A stretch of 64,000 nt of DNA. Source: Oscillospiraceae bacterium. GTDB taxonomy: Bacteria; Bacillota; Clostridia; Oscillospirales; Oscillospiraceae. The notes under the pieces were generated by a model. It made no database searches. It was not told the DNA's origin and saw only the letters and a list, made by a program, of their open reading frames with translations. The stretch spans positions 1 to 64,000 of the forward strand of contig JAHHRV010000002.1 of the NCBI GenBank assembly GCA_020025595.1. The letters run 5' to 3'. The number at the start of each line of letters is the position of its first letter. The first letter of the stretch is position 1. Positions 36,543 through 46,051 of the stretch are shown piece after piece. Both the position numbers and the translations under genes were made by a program.

Positions 36543-36583
36543 AAAAGCTCTGACCGATCCGGTCAGAGCTTTTCTTTGTTTTT
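36543..36583. terminator. Bidirectional terminator between convergent genes
   Basis: AAAAGCTCTGACC/GGTCAGAGCTTTT hairpin with T-rich flank on one side and A-rich flank on the other. Confidence 0.85.
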
Positions 36584-38222
36584 ACTGATCCATTTCACTG
36601 AGCAGCTTCAGCAGCTGTTCATATACCTGCTCAAACAGGGCAGGATCACTCTGATAATGGCTGTTGTCGGTGAAAACCTTTGCAACCAGCTCGTCGTGGG
36701 CGGATGCGTTCTTACTGCGCAGCATTGCAAGCAAAGTGGCATCTTCCACACCTCTGCGATGGGCTTCCAGCCGCATTCCGGGCCAGGGCTCTCCGTCACC
36801 GGGGTAAGCAATAAATGCATCACCGCAGGGGAAATTCGTGCCGATTCCGGTGGGATTGTGGCAGCTTGTAGCCTGGAACGGGTCCATTCCCTTGGGGAAT
36901 CTGTTGAGGCCCCAATGCAGGAATCCGGAAATCCGGTTCTGTGAGCAGCCCCAGAACAGCAGTCTGCCCTTGATCAGATCAAAGTCCAGGAAGCGATTCA
37001 GCCATTCACCCTCGGGACCGCAGCAGACATAGGTCCATACTTCTTCACCCAGGGCAGTAAATCGGTCGAAGGCCTCTTTGTTTTTTTCATAGCCAACGGT
37101 GCTGGGGGTCCAGATATCCACACCGCCATAGAACCGGGGGCTGTCCACCGCCTCGATGGTCCGTGCTCCGGGGAAGTACCGGCGCACCAGAGATGCTGCC
37201 AGATAATACTGGCGGCGGCGTGCGTCAAGATCCTCGTCCGTGCGGAAATGGATGTCGGGTTCATCGTGGATGTGGAACAGAATCCGCTTGTCCCAGCCAT
37301 ATTGCTTCAGGAATGCAGAAAGCGACTTCATATATTCCACCGTCAGAGCATAGCCCTCCGGGCTTTCCAGAGGCAGGTCCGGGGCTACTGCGCAGCGAAA
37401 TTCCGCCGTGTACATATCAGGCATTCCGTCAGGCAAGAAGCCACGGCTCAGCAGGGGGCCGATTTCCAGAGTATCCAGGCCTTCATCAAAGAAGCACTGG
37501 ATGATGGGGCGCAGGGGTTCAAAATCAAACTGCACCGGATCTCTGGATACCAAAACAGAGGAATCCAGCTCGATAAAGAAGATCTTCTGGTGCATCCGCC
37601 GCAGCAGTCGTGCGTATTTGCGGACCATTTCATAGTATTCTTCCGTGTACATTTCCAGTCCGTGGCAGTGTGCCATTGCATCCAGACCGAACCAGTTTGT
37701 CACCGGGAAATATTCCTCCGGCAGCTGAACAGGATAGACGGCAACCTCAATTTGACAGGCATATCCATCCACCTGAAGCGTGAGCTGATGAACACCGGGT
37801 GCAATATTTTCATCCGGAATCAGGCAGAAATACAGGGCAGCCACGCCGTTTTCTGTGGAAATATCACCATCTTCCGACGGCACAAGGCAGTCATACACAT
37901 CAAACGGTGCCAGTCTTGTGGCGTAGGAAGGCTTCTGTTCAGGGCGCTCCTCCAGAACCATTGCGCCACCCTGCTGCTGACCGTCGCCGGTGTTGTATTC
38001 CACGGGAACCTTGCGCATGGAAAACCATTCAGGCTGAAAGCCGTTCCCGGATAGGGAAGCGTGTACCTGTTTTTTGTCCGTCTTGAGCATCAGCTGGATT
38101 CCGGGTCTTCCGTTGCGAGGCATCGCAAGCCGAAGGGAATCCGGCAGCAGGGAAAGCTCTGTATCAGGATACAGGAATTCTTCCCGGGCAGTGATACAGC
38201 CGTAATGCTGAGTCGTATTCAT
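36582..38222 (-). CDS. DUF4091 / GH123-like putative glycoside hydrolase
   Basis: 546 aa, no signal peptide, so cytoplasmic. An N-terminal beta-sandwich half (1-165) leads to a TIM-barrel-like half starting FPVTNWFGLDAMA (about 172). HIHDEPD (317-323) provides the Asp-Glu pair used by GH123 beta-N-acetylgalactosaminidases, with substrate-assisted catalysis (known for GH123). The C-terminal VWTYVCCGPEGEW...DLIKGRLLFWGCSQNRISGFLHWGLNRF is the DUF4091 signature. Placed 29 bases downstream of the GH110-like gene and in the same direction as the permeases, so it probably acts on imported oligosaccharides. Substrate not provable by eye. Confidence 0.78.
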   Translation of the reverse strand: MNTTQHYGCITAREEFLYPDTELSLLPDSLRLAMPRNGRPGIQLMLKTDKKQVHASLSGNGFQPEWFSMRKVPVEYNTGDGQQQGGAMVLEERPEQKPSYATRLAPFDVYDCLVPSEDGDISTENGVAALYFCLIPDENIAPGVHQLTLQVDGYACQIEVAVYPVQLPEEYFPVTNWFGLDAMAHCHGLEMYTEEYYEMVRKYARLLRRMHQKIFFIELDSSVLVSRDPVQFDFEPLRPIIQCFFDEGLDTLEIGPLLSRGFLPDGMPDMYTAEFRCAVAPDLPLESPEGYALTVEYMKSLSAFLKQYGWDKRILFHIHDEPDIHFRTDEDLDARRRQYYLAASLVRRYFPGARTIEAVDSPRFYGGVDIWTPSTVGYEKNKEAFDRFTALGEEVWTYVCCGPEGEWLNRFLDFDLIKGRLLFWGCSQNRISGFLHWGLNRFPKGMDPFQATSCHNPTGIGTNFPCGDAFIAYPGDGEPWPGMRLEAHRRGVEDATLLAMLRSKNASAHDELVAKVFTDNSHYQSDPALFEQVYEQLLKLLSEMDQ

Positions 38223-38251
38223 TACAAATCCTCCAATTATGGCGTAATGGG

Positions 38252-40048
38252 TTACAGAATGGTGCTGAAAATCTGGTTATCCCGGGCATCACAGTTTCTG
38301 CTGTGGGTAAACTGGAAGATTCCCTCGTAATGCTCCCCGTAAATGGGCTGTTCCATGGTGCTGGAACCGTAGCAGGGGATGCTGTAATCCAGCTGTGCGG
38401 CATTGATTACCGTGTTGTGATGCACCTGAACATTCTCGCAGGAGGAGAAAAATCCTGCCATTCGGGGGCAATCTACAATGGTGTTTTCGCACAGCTCGAT
38501 ATTGGTAAACACCGGATAATCCGTGCGTCCGCCCGGCAGGTACACGCCCATGTAAATCACCGCCATCTGCCATGCATTCAGATCACAGTGGCGAATCACA
38601 TTCCGGCGAATCAGCAGGTCATCAACGCCCTGACCTTCGCTCCAGCGGCTTTCGCAGCCGGTTTCAATCTGGATCGCGGCTCCCTGAATGTTCTCAAAAA
38701 GGTTATTTTCCACCAGGCCGTGGCTGCCCTGCAGCAGAGCGCCCCGGGCACGGTTGTTGGTGAAGCGGCAGTTGCGAATGATATAGAAATCTGTATGGAA
38801 TGTGCGGTTGAAAATGACGCTTTCCTCGTTCAGATTCTCAGGAATCGATTCTGCCAGCGTCAGGATGCAGGTGCGCTGCTCGGGCTGATATTCCACAGCT
38901 TCTACCTTGGAAGTGAAGCCGGAAGGGGACAGATCCGGGTTGCGCAGCTCGATGATGCTGCCTGCATCAAACTGAAGCGCACTCCTGGCCACACGCAGCG
39001 CCAGAAGCTGATGCTCGCTCAGCCGGCGCACGCCCATGCTGGAATTGTCGTGCAGGTTGATGCAGTCGTCTCCGGCGGCAGAGAAATCGCAGTCCTCAAT
39101 GATGAACTGGCCCTGAGAATTGCCCACATGCAGGCAGTCCACGGAAACGGAAACGCTTCTGGAGGTGCCAGGGCGGGGCAGAATACGGCAATGATCAAAA
39201 TGCAGATGGTGAACACCGCCGTTGCTCAAAAATCCGTCTCCGGGGCAGCCGTAAATGGTCAGCCGCTCCAGCGTGATATGGCTGCTGCGGGCGGTACGCA
39301 CTGCCACCGCATCGTATTCAAAATGGCGGAAGTTATAGCACTGACCGGGCTTGAAATGTCTGAGCGCCCAGTCAGGGTTCTTTGTGGGAATACGCAGGGA
39401 ATTGTCATTCAGGCGCTCCATCTGGGGCAGGAGAATGTTGCTCAGCTCACGGACAAGGTGCTGCATTTCTTCGTCTGTTTTGGCATCGTCCGCCAGATGC
39501 ACATGGTTGTTGCGGTAGGGGCGGAACTCGATGCCGCCGGGGCAGCCCGGGGTGTAGCGCTTGGGGTCAAAGGGTCCGACAATGCGGATTTCCATATCCT
39601 GAGGCACCGTCTTGCAGGAAGGGAAGTTCAGATCAATATAGCTTCCGTCCTGGGCAACATTGGTCACAACGCCAACGCTTGCCAGCGGTGCATCCTCCCA
39701 GGCCCAGTCCATGATCAGATTTCTGATGTGAATACGGGTGCAATCCCGGATACCAAAGTATGCTACAGGCGTGTGGAAAATCAGCTCGCTGCCGTGGCCC
39801 TCCACGGTCAAATCCGTCAGGCCATGCAGGGGCAGATGGATTCTACCCGGTGCATCATAGAAATGATACACGCCATGAGGGATATCCAGCACAGCACCCG
39901 GCTGTGCTTTGCAGGCATCGATTGCTTCCCGGAAAGCTGCAGTATTGCAGTTTCCGGGCTGAGCCTTCGCACCAAAATCTGTTACACAAATGGTTCTGCC
40001 GCTTTGAACGGGCAGGTCAATATGAATTTCCTGAGTAAAATGATCCAT
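38252..40048 (-). CDS. Right-handed beta-helix glycosidase, GH110-like
   Basis: 598 aa, no signal peptide. Opens with VTDFGAKAQPGNCNTAAFREAIDACK, the usual lead-in of pectin-lyase-fold sugar enzymes. Repeating short strands (HITLERLTIYGCPGDGFLSNGG, FIIEDCDFSAAGDDCINLHD, FYIIRNCRFTNNRARGALLQG, GLVENNLFENI) build the helix. DCLH (304-307) followed by GDDCINLH (326-333) resembles the acidic catalytic region of GH110 alpha-1,3-galactosidases, which act on blood-group-B-type and related ends. GH28-like or lyase activity remains possible. Third gene of the reverse operon, 3 bases after the permease stop. Confidence 0.75.
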   Translation of the reverse strand: MDHFTQEIHIDLPVQSGRTICVTDFGAKAQPGNCNTAAFREAIDACKAQPGAVLDIPHGVYHFYDAPGRIHLPLHGLTDLTVEGHGSELIFHTPVAYFGIRDCTRIHIRNLIMDWAWEDAPLASVGVVTNVAQDGSYIDLNFPSCKTVPQDMEIRIVGPFDPKRYTPGCPGGIEFRPYRNNHVHLADDAKTDEEMQHLVRELSNILLPQMERLNDNSLRIPTKNPDWALRHFKPGQCYNFRHFEYDAVAVRTARSSHITLERLTIYGCPGDGFLSNGGVHHLHFDHCRILPRPGTSRSVSVSVDCLHVGNSQGQFIIEDCDFSAAGDDCINLHDNSSMGVRRLSEHQLLALRVARSALQFDAGSIIELRNPDLSPSGFTSKVEAVEYQPEQRTCILTLAESIPENLNEESVIFNRTFHTDFYIIRNCRFTNNRARGALLQGSHGLVENNLFENIQGAAIQIETGCESRWSEGQGVDDLLIRRNVIRHCDLNAWQMAVIYMGVYLPGGRTDYPVFTNIELCENTIVDCPRMAGFFSSCENVQVHHNTVINAAQLDYSIPCYGSSTMEQPIYGEHYEGIFQFTHSRNCDARDNQIFSTIL

Positions 40049-40051
40049 AGT

Positions 40052-41404
40052 TTATCCTTTCACGCCAGAGGCCATAACGCTCTGCTTCAGTTGTTTGGAG
40101 AAAATCAGGGACACAAGGACGACCGGCAGAATGGTCACAAGAGAAATACCCATAAGCGCATTCTGCTTGGTGCTGACATTGTTGGAAATGTTGTACAGTG
40201 CCACATTCAGTGTCCACAGATCCTGCCGCTCGGTTGCCATCCATGCCCAGAAGAAGTCGTTCCAGTTGCCCAGGAAGGTCTGCAGTGCAATCAGGGAAAT
40301 GATAGGCTTGGACAGGGGCATACAGATACGGGTGTACAGGAAGAAGCTGGATGCGCCGTCCAGACGGGCTGCCTCAAAGTAAGAACCCGGAATCCGGTCA
40401 AAGAAGCCCTTGAACAGATACACATAGAAGCCATAAGGATACAGGAACGGCAGCAGCAGGGCTGCATAGTTGTTATAGGCGCCCATTTCACGGTACATGA
40501 TCAACTGCGGCAGCATGATACTGACGAACGGGATCATCATAGCGCCCAGGAAGAACATCAACACAAAGCGAGCCGATTTGGGGGACAGCAGACGGCTGAT
40601 CACAAAGCCGCAGATCGAGCACAGCAGAACCTGGGCAATGATTGCAAAGCCGATAACCAGCACGGTGTTGCCAACGAATGCCATAAAGCCGTATTTTGCA
40701 ATGGTTTCATTGCTGTCATACATATACTGGGGCAGACGCATATAGTGCTTGAAGCTCTCCAGCAGCAGGAAGTTGTTTCTGGAAGTCTTGCAGGCGGTCA
40801 GCTCGCCCTTGAGGGGGAACTTTTCGGCAAATACTTCGTCCAGCATATCCAGCGTCTCTGCCTGAACGACCTCGGGTGCGGAGTGACCGGAAAGGCCGTT
40901 TACATTGAAGTCATATCCCAGGATCTTGGAAACCTTCTCTGCACGGTCCTTGTACAGCAGGGTTTTTTCCTTCAGCACGGTTCCTTCATAGACACCGTAT
41001 TCCTTTTCCATCTGCAGCTCGATCTGGTGAGCACGGGAGTAGAAAATGGTTTTTCCATCCTGGACACCGTAGAACTTGATCTCAAAAATGGACTCACGGT
41101 CGAGCTTTGTATAAATGCCAAACATTGCGCTGACCATATCGTCCTGCAATGCAGCTTCCAGCTCGCTGTCTGTTCCGGTAAAGCCCGTGTAGTCCACAGT
41201 CAGGCTCAGAGAATTGGCTGAGTCAGGCAGCAGCTTGGGAGGAACATCGTAAATCTTCACATTATCCTTCATTGCATTGCTGATGGTAAGTGCAAAGGGG
41301 AACAGGATCATCAGCATGGAAATCGTCGTCACGATAATTGCAACGATCTTCAAGGACAGATCACCTTTGGAAAGGCGAATCTTTTTGTTCTCTTTTCTTT
41401 TCAC
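40052..41404 (-). CDS. Carbohydrate ABC transporter permease (MalG type) with large insert
   Basis: About 450 aa; MalG-type permeases are usually near 280. GTG 41404 is chosen with AAAGGGAG 9 bases upstream. First helix about 18-40; then about 150 extra residues predicted outside the membrane (LTVDYTGFTGTDSELEAALQ ... CKTSRNNFLLLESFKHYMR); then five more helices. The EAA coupling loop EAARLDGASSFFLYTRICMPLSKPI is intact, so it should couple to a MalK/MsmX-type ATPase. No ATPase gene is in this cluster. Partner permease overlaps or adjoins upstream. Confidence 0.9.
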   Translation of the reverse strand: MKRKENKKIRLSKGDLSLKIVAIIVTTISMLMILFPFALTISNAMKDNVKIYDVPPKLLPDSANSLSLTVDYTGFTGTDSELEAALQDDMVSAMFGIYTKLDRESIFEIKFYGVQDGKTIFYSRAHQIELQMEKEYGVYEGTVLKEKTLLYKDRAEKVSKILGYDFNVNGLSGHSAPEVVQAETLDMLDEVFAEKFPLKGELTACKTSRNNFLLLESFKHYMRLPQYMYDSNETIAKYGFMAFVGNTVLVIGFAIIAQVLLCSICGFVISRLLSPKSARFVLMFFLGAMMIPFVSIMLPQLIMYREMGAYNNYAALLLPFLYPYGFYVYLFKGFFDRIPGSYFEAARLDGASSFFLYTRICMPLSKPIISLIALQTFLGNWNDFFWAWMATERQDLWTLNVALYNISNNVSTKQNALMGISLVTILPVVLVSLIFSKQLKQSVMASGVKG

Positions 41405-41409
41405 AGCAA

Positions 41410-42303
41410 TCACTCCCTTTCTGCATTCTCAAAGTGCATCTGAACGGCCGTCATAGCCATGACCACCAGCATCAGTACCACAGATGCCGCCGATCCTCGG
41501 CCGTAGTTGTAGTCCCGGTTGAATGCATTGTAGATGTAAATGCCCTGAGTGGTGGAAGCGCCGCTGGGACCGCCGGCTGCAAACATATACGGTGCATCCA
41601 GCATCTGCATTGCAGAGGAAACCGCAATCACAAACTGGATGAAAATGACGAACTTGATATTGGGCAGGGTGATGTACCAGATGCGCTTCCATCCGGTGCA
41701 GCCATCCAGAGAAGCAGATTCCATAATATCAGGAGAGATGCCCTGGATTGCAGACAGGTAAAGCAGCACTGCAACACCGCCGCCGATGACACCGGGGAAG
41801 ATGATACAGAACTTTACCAGAGACGGATCACTCAGCCAGGTCTGCGGCTGACCGCCGAAGAATTTTACAATCTGGTTTGCAATACCATAATCAGGATGCC
41901 AGACCCAGCGCCAGATGATTACATTAATAGTAGTGGGGATCAGGGTGGGCAGCAGATACATTGTAGAGATAAGATTCTTTCTGCGCAGCTCATTCAGGAA
42001 CAGAGCCTGAATGATGGGAATAATAAAGACCATCAGGATCTGCAGGAACAGGAATACAAAGCTGTTTCCCCATGCCTCCCAGTAATACTGGGTAGCGAAC
42101 ATGGTCTTGTAATTCTCCAGGCCCACAAACTGACCGGGTTTATCGATGGGATTATAATTAAAGAAAGAAATATATACTGCTTTCATAATGGGATAATATT
42201 TTAACCATAATGTAAACAGCATGGGGATACACAAAATCAACCACGGGGTGATTTTTTGTTGCAGGAAATAGTTTCGGTGATCCAAACGGTCCAAACGCTT
42301 CAT
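41410..42303 (-). CDS. Sugar ABC transporter permease (MalF type)
   Basis: 297 aa with six membrane helices. The EAA loop is slightly variant (MESASLDGCTGWKRIWYITLPNIKFVIF). The N-terminal NYFLQQKITPWLILCIPMLFTLWLKYYPIMKAVYISFFNY is typical of the family. First gene of the reverse operon permease-permease-GH110-GH123; GGAGCG lies about 10 bases upstream. It diverges from the solute-binding lipoprotein gene 274 bases away. Confidence 0.93.
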   Translation of the reverse strand: MKRLDRLDHRNYFLQQKITPWLILCIPMLFTLWLKYYPIMKAVYISFFNYNPIDKPGQFVGLENYKTMFATQYYWEAWGNSFVFLFLQILMVFIIPIIQALFLNELRRKNLISTMYLLPTLIPTTINVIIWRWVWHPDYGIANQIVKFFGGQPQTWLSDPSLVKFCIIFPGVIGGGVAVLLYLSAIQGISPDIMESASLDGCTGWKRIWYITLPNIKFVIFIQFVIAVSSAMQMLDAPYMFAAGGPSGASTTQGIYIYNAFNRDYNYGRGSAASVVLMLVVMAMTAVQMHFENAERE

Positions 42304-42483
42304 AACGGCAGACGCTCCTTTCCAATTGTGGTACTATTCTATCAAATTCCACCGCAGGAAAGAGAGATATAAATTCAACCACCTGTGTCACAATTCTTTA
42401 CTTTTTTACATAGCACATACTACACAGCGTCCAGCGCCAGGCAACAGGTTAAATTTTTTGCCCATCAGGTAGATTTTTCATCA

Positions 42484-42512
42484 TTTACACCTCCTGAACA
42501 GTCTGATATCAT
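42484..42512 (+). promoter_or_regulatory. Promoter of the solute-binding protein gene
   Basis: TTTACA (42484-42489), 17 bases, TATCAT (42507-42512), 66 bases before the ATG. The same 274-base divergent region must also hold the permease-operon promoter, which I could not fix. It is the natural target for the AraC-type regulator encoded downstream (inference). Confidence 0.5.
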
Positions 42513-42577
42513 AAGGCCATGACAGGTGAGCACCGTTACAGTGCCAACGCCTGAAGAAATCTGGAGGAGGAACACTG

Positions 42578-43960
42578 ATGAAAAAGAGTAAACAATTGCT
42601 TGCATTGCTGAGCACGGGTGCAATCGCACTTTCCATGCTGGCAGGCTGCGGAAACACTGGCACTACCAATGAAACGAAGGCTCCTGTACCCGCTACTGAC
42701 AGCGTCGTTCAAACTACCAACGCCCCCGATGATCACGCACCTGTAGAACTGACCATGTGGGTTACCAGCCGTAACCAGGATGAGTTCCAGCAGGAACGCG
42801 AAGACGCATTCTTGGAAGAGCATCCCTGGATTACACTGAACAAGGTCGTAAAGGAAGGCGACCCCGGTAACGAGTTCTATCAGGCTGTTGCCGCCGGTAC
42901 CGCTCCCGACTTTATCAACGGTTCCTTTACCATGATGGACAAGTACATCTCCGCTGGTATTGTGGCACCTCTGAACGAGTATATGGACGCCTGGGACGAA
43001 GCCCAGTACTGGGACAAGGCTTACCTGGATATGTTTACCCGCGACGGTCAGATCTACGGTCTGCCCTGCGAAGTAACTCCCATGCTGTTCGGCTATAACA
43101 AGGCTCTGTTTGCTGAAGCCGGTTTCGAGAATCCTCCCAAGACCTGGGACGAGGCTTTTGAGATGGCTAAGGCTCTGAACAACCCCGACAAGCAGGTTGC
43201 CGGTTATGCAACACTGGCTGCTGAATGGACCGAGTGGTTCTTCCAGTACTATGTCTGGCAGGCTGGCGGCGATCTGACCAAGGAAAATGAAGACGGCACC
43301 GCCGAACTGACCTTCACCGATCCCGCTGTTATCGAAGCTGCAAAGTACTATCAGAAGCTGTCCGGCGAAAAGCTGCTGCAGACCGACCGCACCCTGAAGT
43401 TCACTGATCTGCTGGAGCAGTTCAGCCAGGGCAAGATCGCTATGATGCCTTTCGCAACTGACTGGGTCATGGACGTTGCCAACAAGGGTATGGATCTGGA
43501 TGACCTGGGTCTGTGCGTACCTCCCGCTGGTCCTTCCGGCAAGTCCGCAACCGCTATTGCTGGTTCCTGCTATGTCATCAATGCTAATTCCTCCAAGGAA
43601 AAGCAGGATGCTGCATGGGAGTACATCAGCTTCATGTACAGCAAGGACGAGCTGTCCCGCACTTACGAGCACAAGGCAAGCAAGGGCGCTATCGCTCCTG
43701 TTACCATTCCCCGTACCGATATGAGCATCGCTGACTTCACTGATTTCCCCGAAGATTGGGCACCTGTCCTGTCCAGCATCGGTGAGATTGGCCGTCTGGA
43801 GTTCTACGGCAAGGCTGACTTCGGTTCCTATGTAGACCGTGCTGTTCAGAAGGTTCTGGCTGACCCCAACGCAGATCCCGAGAAGGAATTTGCTGATGCA
43901 CAGGCTCTGGCTGAAAAGGAAGCTCTGGCTTCTTTCAACGAAGCAAATAAGGCTTCCTAA
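42578..43960 (+). CDS. Extracellular sugar-binding lipoprotein (ABC transporter)
   Basis: 460 aa. Lipoprotein signal peptide with lipobox LAGC (Cys about 24), a Thr/Pro-rich tether, then a family 1 solute-binding fold (PVELTMWVTSRNQDEFQQEREDAFLEEHPWITLNKVV, NEFYQAVAAGTAPDFING, YGLPCEVTPMLFGYNKALF). AGGAGGA lies 10 bases upstream. It would deliver an oligosaccharide to the divergent permeases. Followed by a strong terminator, so often expressed above the rest of its locus. Confidence 0.94.
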   Translation: MKKSKQLLALLSTGAIALSMLAGCGNTGTTNETKAPVPATDSVVQTTNAPDDHAPVELTMWVTSRNQDEFQQEREDAFLEEHPWITLNKVVKEGDPGNEFYQAVAAGTAPDFINGSFTMMDKYISAGIVAPLNEYMDAWDEAQYWDKAYLDMFTRDGQIYGLPCEVTPMLFGYNKALFAEAGFENPPKTWDEAFEMAKALNNPDKQVAGYATLAAEWTEWFFQYYVWQAGGDLTKENEDGTAELTFTDPAVIEAAKYYQKLSGEKLLQTDRTLKFTDLLEQFSQGKIAMMPFATDWVMDVANKGMDLDDLGLCVPPAGPSGKSATAIAGSCYVINANSSKEKQDAAWEYISFMYSKDELSRTYEHKASKGAIAPVTIPRTDMSIADFTDFPEDWAPVLSSIGEIGRLEFYGKADFGSYVDRAVQKVLADPNADPEKEFADAQALAEKEALASFNEANKAS

Positions 43961-43975
43961 AATCTTATAAATTGC

Positions 43976-44010
43976 AAAGGCAGGACACATTTGTGTCCTG
44001 CCTTTTTCTT
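43976..44010 (+). terminator. Terminator of the solute-binding protein gene
   Basis: AAAGGCAGGACACA/TGTGTCCTGCCTTT perfect hairpin with T-run. Confidence 0.9.
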
Positions 44011-44111
44011 GCTTTCTAATTCAACAAATGTTATAATCAGTGGGTAGAGCAAACGGGAGTAATTGTTGAAAATGCTTTACTTCTCCATCAAAACATATGC
44101 GAGGTCTTTCC

Positions 44112-46031
44112 ATGAATACCAACCGTCGTCCCTGCAAACTCATCCGCAGACTGATTCGGCAGCTGCGTAAACTAAACCTTTTTTCCCGTCTTTTAATGGT
44201 ATTCTGTACACTTTTAATTGTATCAACCATATTTATTACTTTTTTCAATCATAACAGCTACGCCCGCGAAATGGAAACGGGTCTGATCAAATACCTGTCC
44301 GTTCTGGTGCAGAACGCCTCGTTCAAGCTGGACCAGGAAAGAGGGCGCTTTGAAGAGCAGATGACTCGACTCATCCTGTCCGATCATTTTTTGGAAGCTC
44401 TGGTGGAAAACAAAAGCCTCCAGGAGCGGGTCGCTGCCGGTGACGCAGATGCCGTCCGCCGATACGGCGAAAACACAAAATCCATTGAGCAGACACTGCT
44501 GCTGGCAAAAAAGCGGCAAGACGGCATTAAAGCGATGATTTTCGTCATGGACGAAGATCAGTACTCCATGGCAGCCGGGGAGAACGACTCCCGGGGAGCA
44601 TTTATCCGGGATCTGGATTCCTTTCACGAAAGCGAAATCTACACTCAGGCCGTGGCAGCCCAGGGCTATCCCGTTTGGAGAGACTCTGTGAAGGATGCTC
44701 CGGACCTGTTTTTTGAAAGCAGCGATGCCAAATTTGGCATCGAGGGATGCATTACCTTGTCCTATCAGGTCTATCAACCCGGCACCCGCAAGCCTCTGGG
44801 CGTGCTGGTCTGCTGTATCTATCCGAAGTACTTCACCAACGCCCTGAGTGAATATTCCAGCCAGAACGGCGGCAACACCTTTATTGTCGGTGAAAACGGC
44901 ATGGTAGAGGGCATTTCCGCCGGTTTTTCCGCGCCACCCTTTATCCAGCAGCGCAGTGGCCTGCTGAAGCGCATTTTCTCGCAGCATCAGGGCAATCTCA
45001 TGCTGGAGGCAGACGATCAGCAGCTGCTTGCCAGCTTCTGCGGTCAGCCGGATTTTCCGCTGCATATCGTGAATCTAACCTATCGGGAGCATATCATGGA
45101 CAAGGTCGATCAGCTGGGCCGAATCAATATTTTGATAATGTGTCTGGTGATCCTGATTGGCTCCGGAGGTTTTTATCTGACTGCTGTCAGCATTTCTTAC
45201 CCCGTAAACAAGCTCATCCGTTCCATGAAGCGGGTCGGTGCAGGTGATTTTTCCGCCGTATACAAAGCAGAAAGCCACGACGAGATCGGCGTCCTTTGCA
45301 GCGAGTTTGACCACATGGTGTCCGACATGAAGAGTCTGATTGACCGGGTGTATGTGGCAGAACTTCGGGAGAACGCTCTGGAGCTGAGTCAGAAAACAGC
45401 TCAGCTGGATGCTCTGCAGATGCAGATCAACCCCCATTTCCTGTACAACACCCTGGATATGATTCGCTGGGAATGTATGTATGAAGCCGGTGGCGAGAGC
45501 GCAGCATCGGATATGATTGAAAAATTCTGCACCCTGCTTCGTATGACCATCAAGGGCGATCAGAAGGAAGAGACGGTTCACGACAGCCTCCTGCACGCCT
45601 CCACATATCTGGATGTGGTTAATTTCAGGCATACCAACAAGATCCTGCTGGAAACCGATCTGTCCTTCGATCCCTGCGCCTATATGATCCCGTGCCTTGC
45701 TCTGCAGCCCATTCTGGAAAACGCAGTGCGCCACGGATTTGAAGTGGATCAGGAGAATGACCGGCTGATTTCCATTACCGGTGAAGTTTCCGATAAAAAT
45801 CGCTTGGTCCTGCGTATTTCGGATAACGGCTCCGGTATGTCGCAAGAGCAGCTGGAAGCCCTCCGGGAGAACCTTTCCAGCACCGAAATCACCAAAAACG
45901 GCATTGGTCTGCGCAATGTCAATCAGCGCTGCCACCTGTGCTATGGTCAGGAGTATGGTATCCATATTGACAGCAAATTAGGGAAGGGGACAGTGGTAAC
46001 GCTTACCGTACCGCTGAAGCCGACCGTCTGA
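44112..46031 (+). CDS. Sensor histidine kinase, YesM type
   Basis: 639 aa. Membrane helix about 22-44, a Cache-like extracytoplasmic sensor (about 50-330), a second helix (about 336-356), HAMP (SYPVNKLIRSMKRVGAGDFSAVYKAESHDEIG), then a His_kinase domain with MQINPHFLYNTLDMIRWE (phospho-His about 441) and a GHKL ATPase (LQPILENAVRHGFE, DNGSGMSQEQ, GIGLRNVNQR). This class sits beside sugar ABC transporters and senses the sugar or its binding protein. ATG 44112 chosen with GAGG upstream. Twenty bases before the response-regulator gene. Confidence 0.93.
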   Translation: MNTNRRPCKLIRRLIRQLRKLNLFSRLLMVFCTLLIVSTIFITFFNHNSYAREMETGLIKYLSVLVQNASFKLDQERGRFEEQMTRLILSDHFLEALVENKSLQERVAAGDADAVRRYGENTKSIEQTLLLAKKRQDGIKAMIFVMDEDQYSMAAGENDSRGAFIRDLDSFHESEIYTQAVAAQGYPVWRDSVKDAPDLFFESSDAKFGIEGCITLSYQVYQPGTRKPLGVLVCCIYPKYFTNALSEYSSQNGGNTFIVGENGMVEGISAGFSAPPFIQQRSGLLKRIFSQHQGNLMLEADDQQLLASFCGQPDFPLHIVNLTYREHIMDKVDQLGRINILIMCLVILIGSGGFYLTAVSISYPVNKLIRSMKRVGAGDFSAVYKAESHDEIGVLCSEFDHMVSDMKSLIDRVYVAELRENALELSQKTAQLDALQMQINPHFLYNTLDMIRWECMYEAGGESAASDMIEKFCTLLRMTIKGDQKEETVHDSLLHASTYLDVVNFRHTNKILLETDLSFDPCAYMIPCLALQPILENAVRHGFEVDQENDRLISITGEVSDKNRLVLRISDNGSGMSQEQLEALRENLSSTEITKNGIGLRNVNQRCHLCYGQEYGIHIDSKLGKGTVVTLTVPLKPTV

Positions 46032-46051
46032 TATAAAGGGGAGATCGTATT

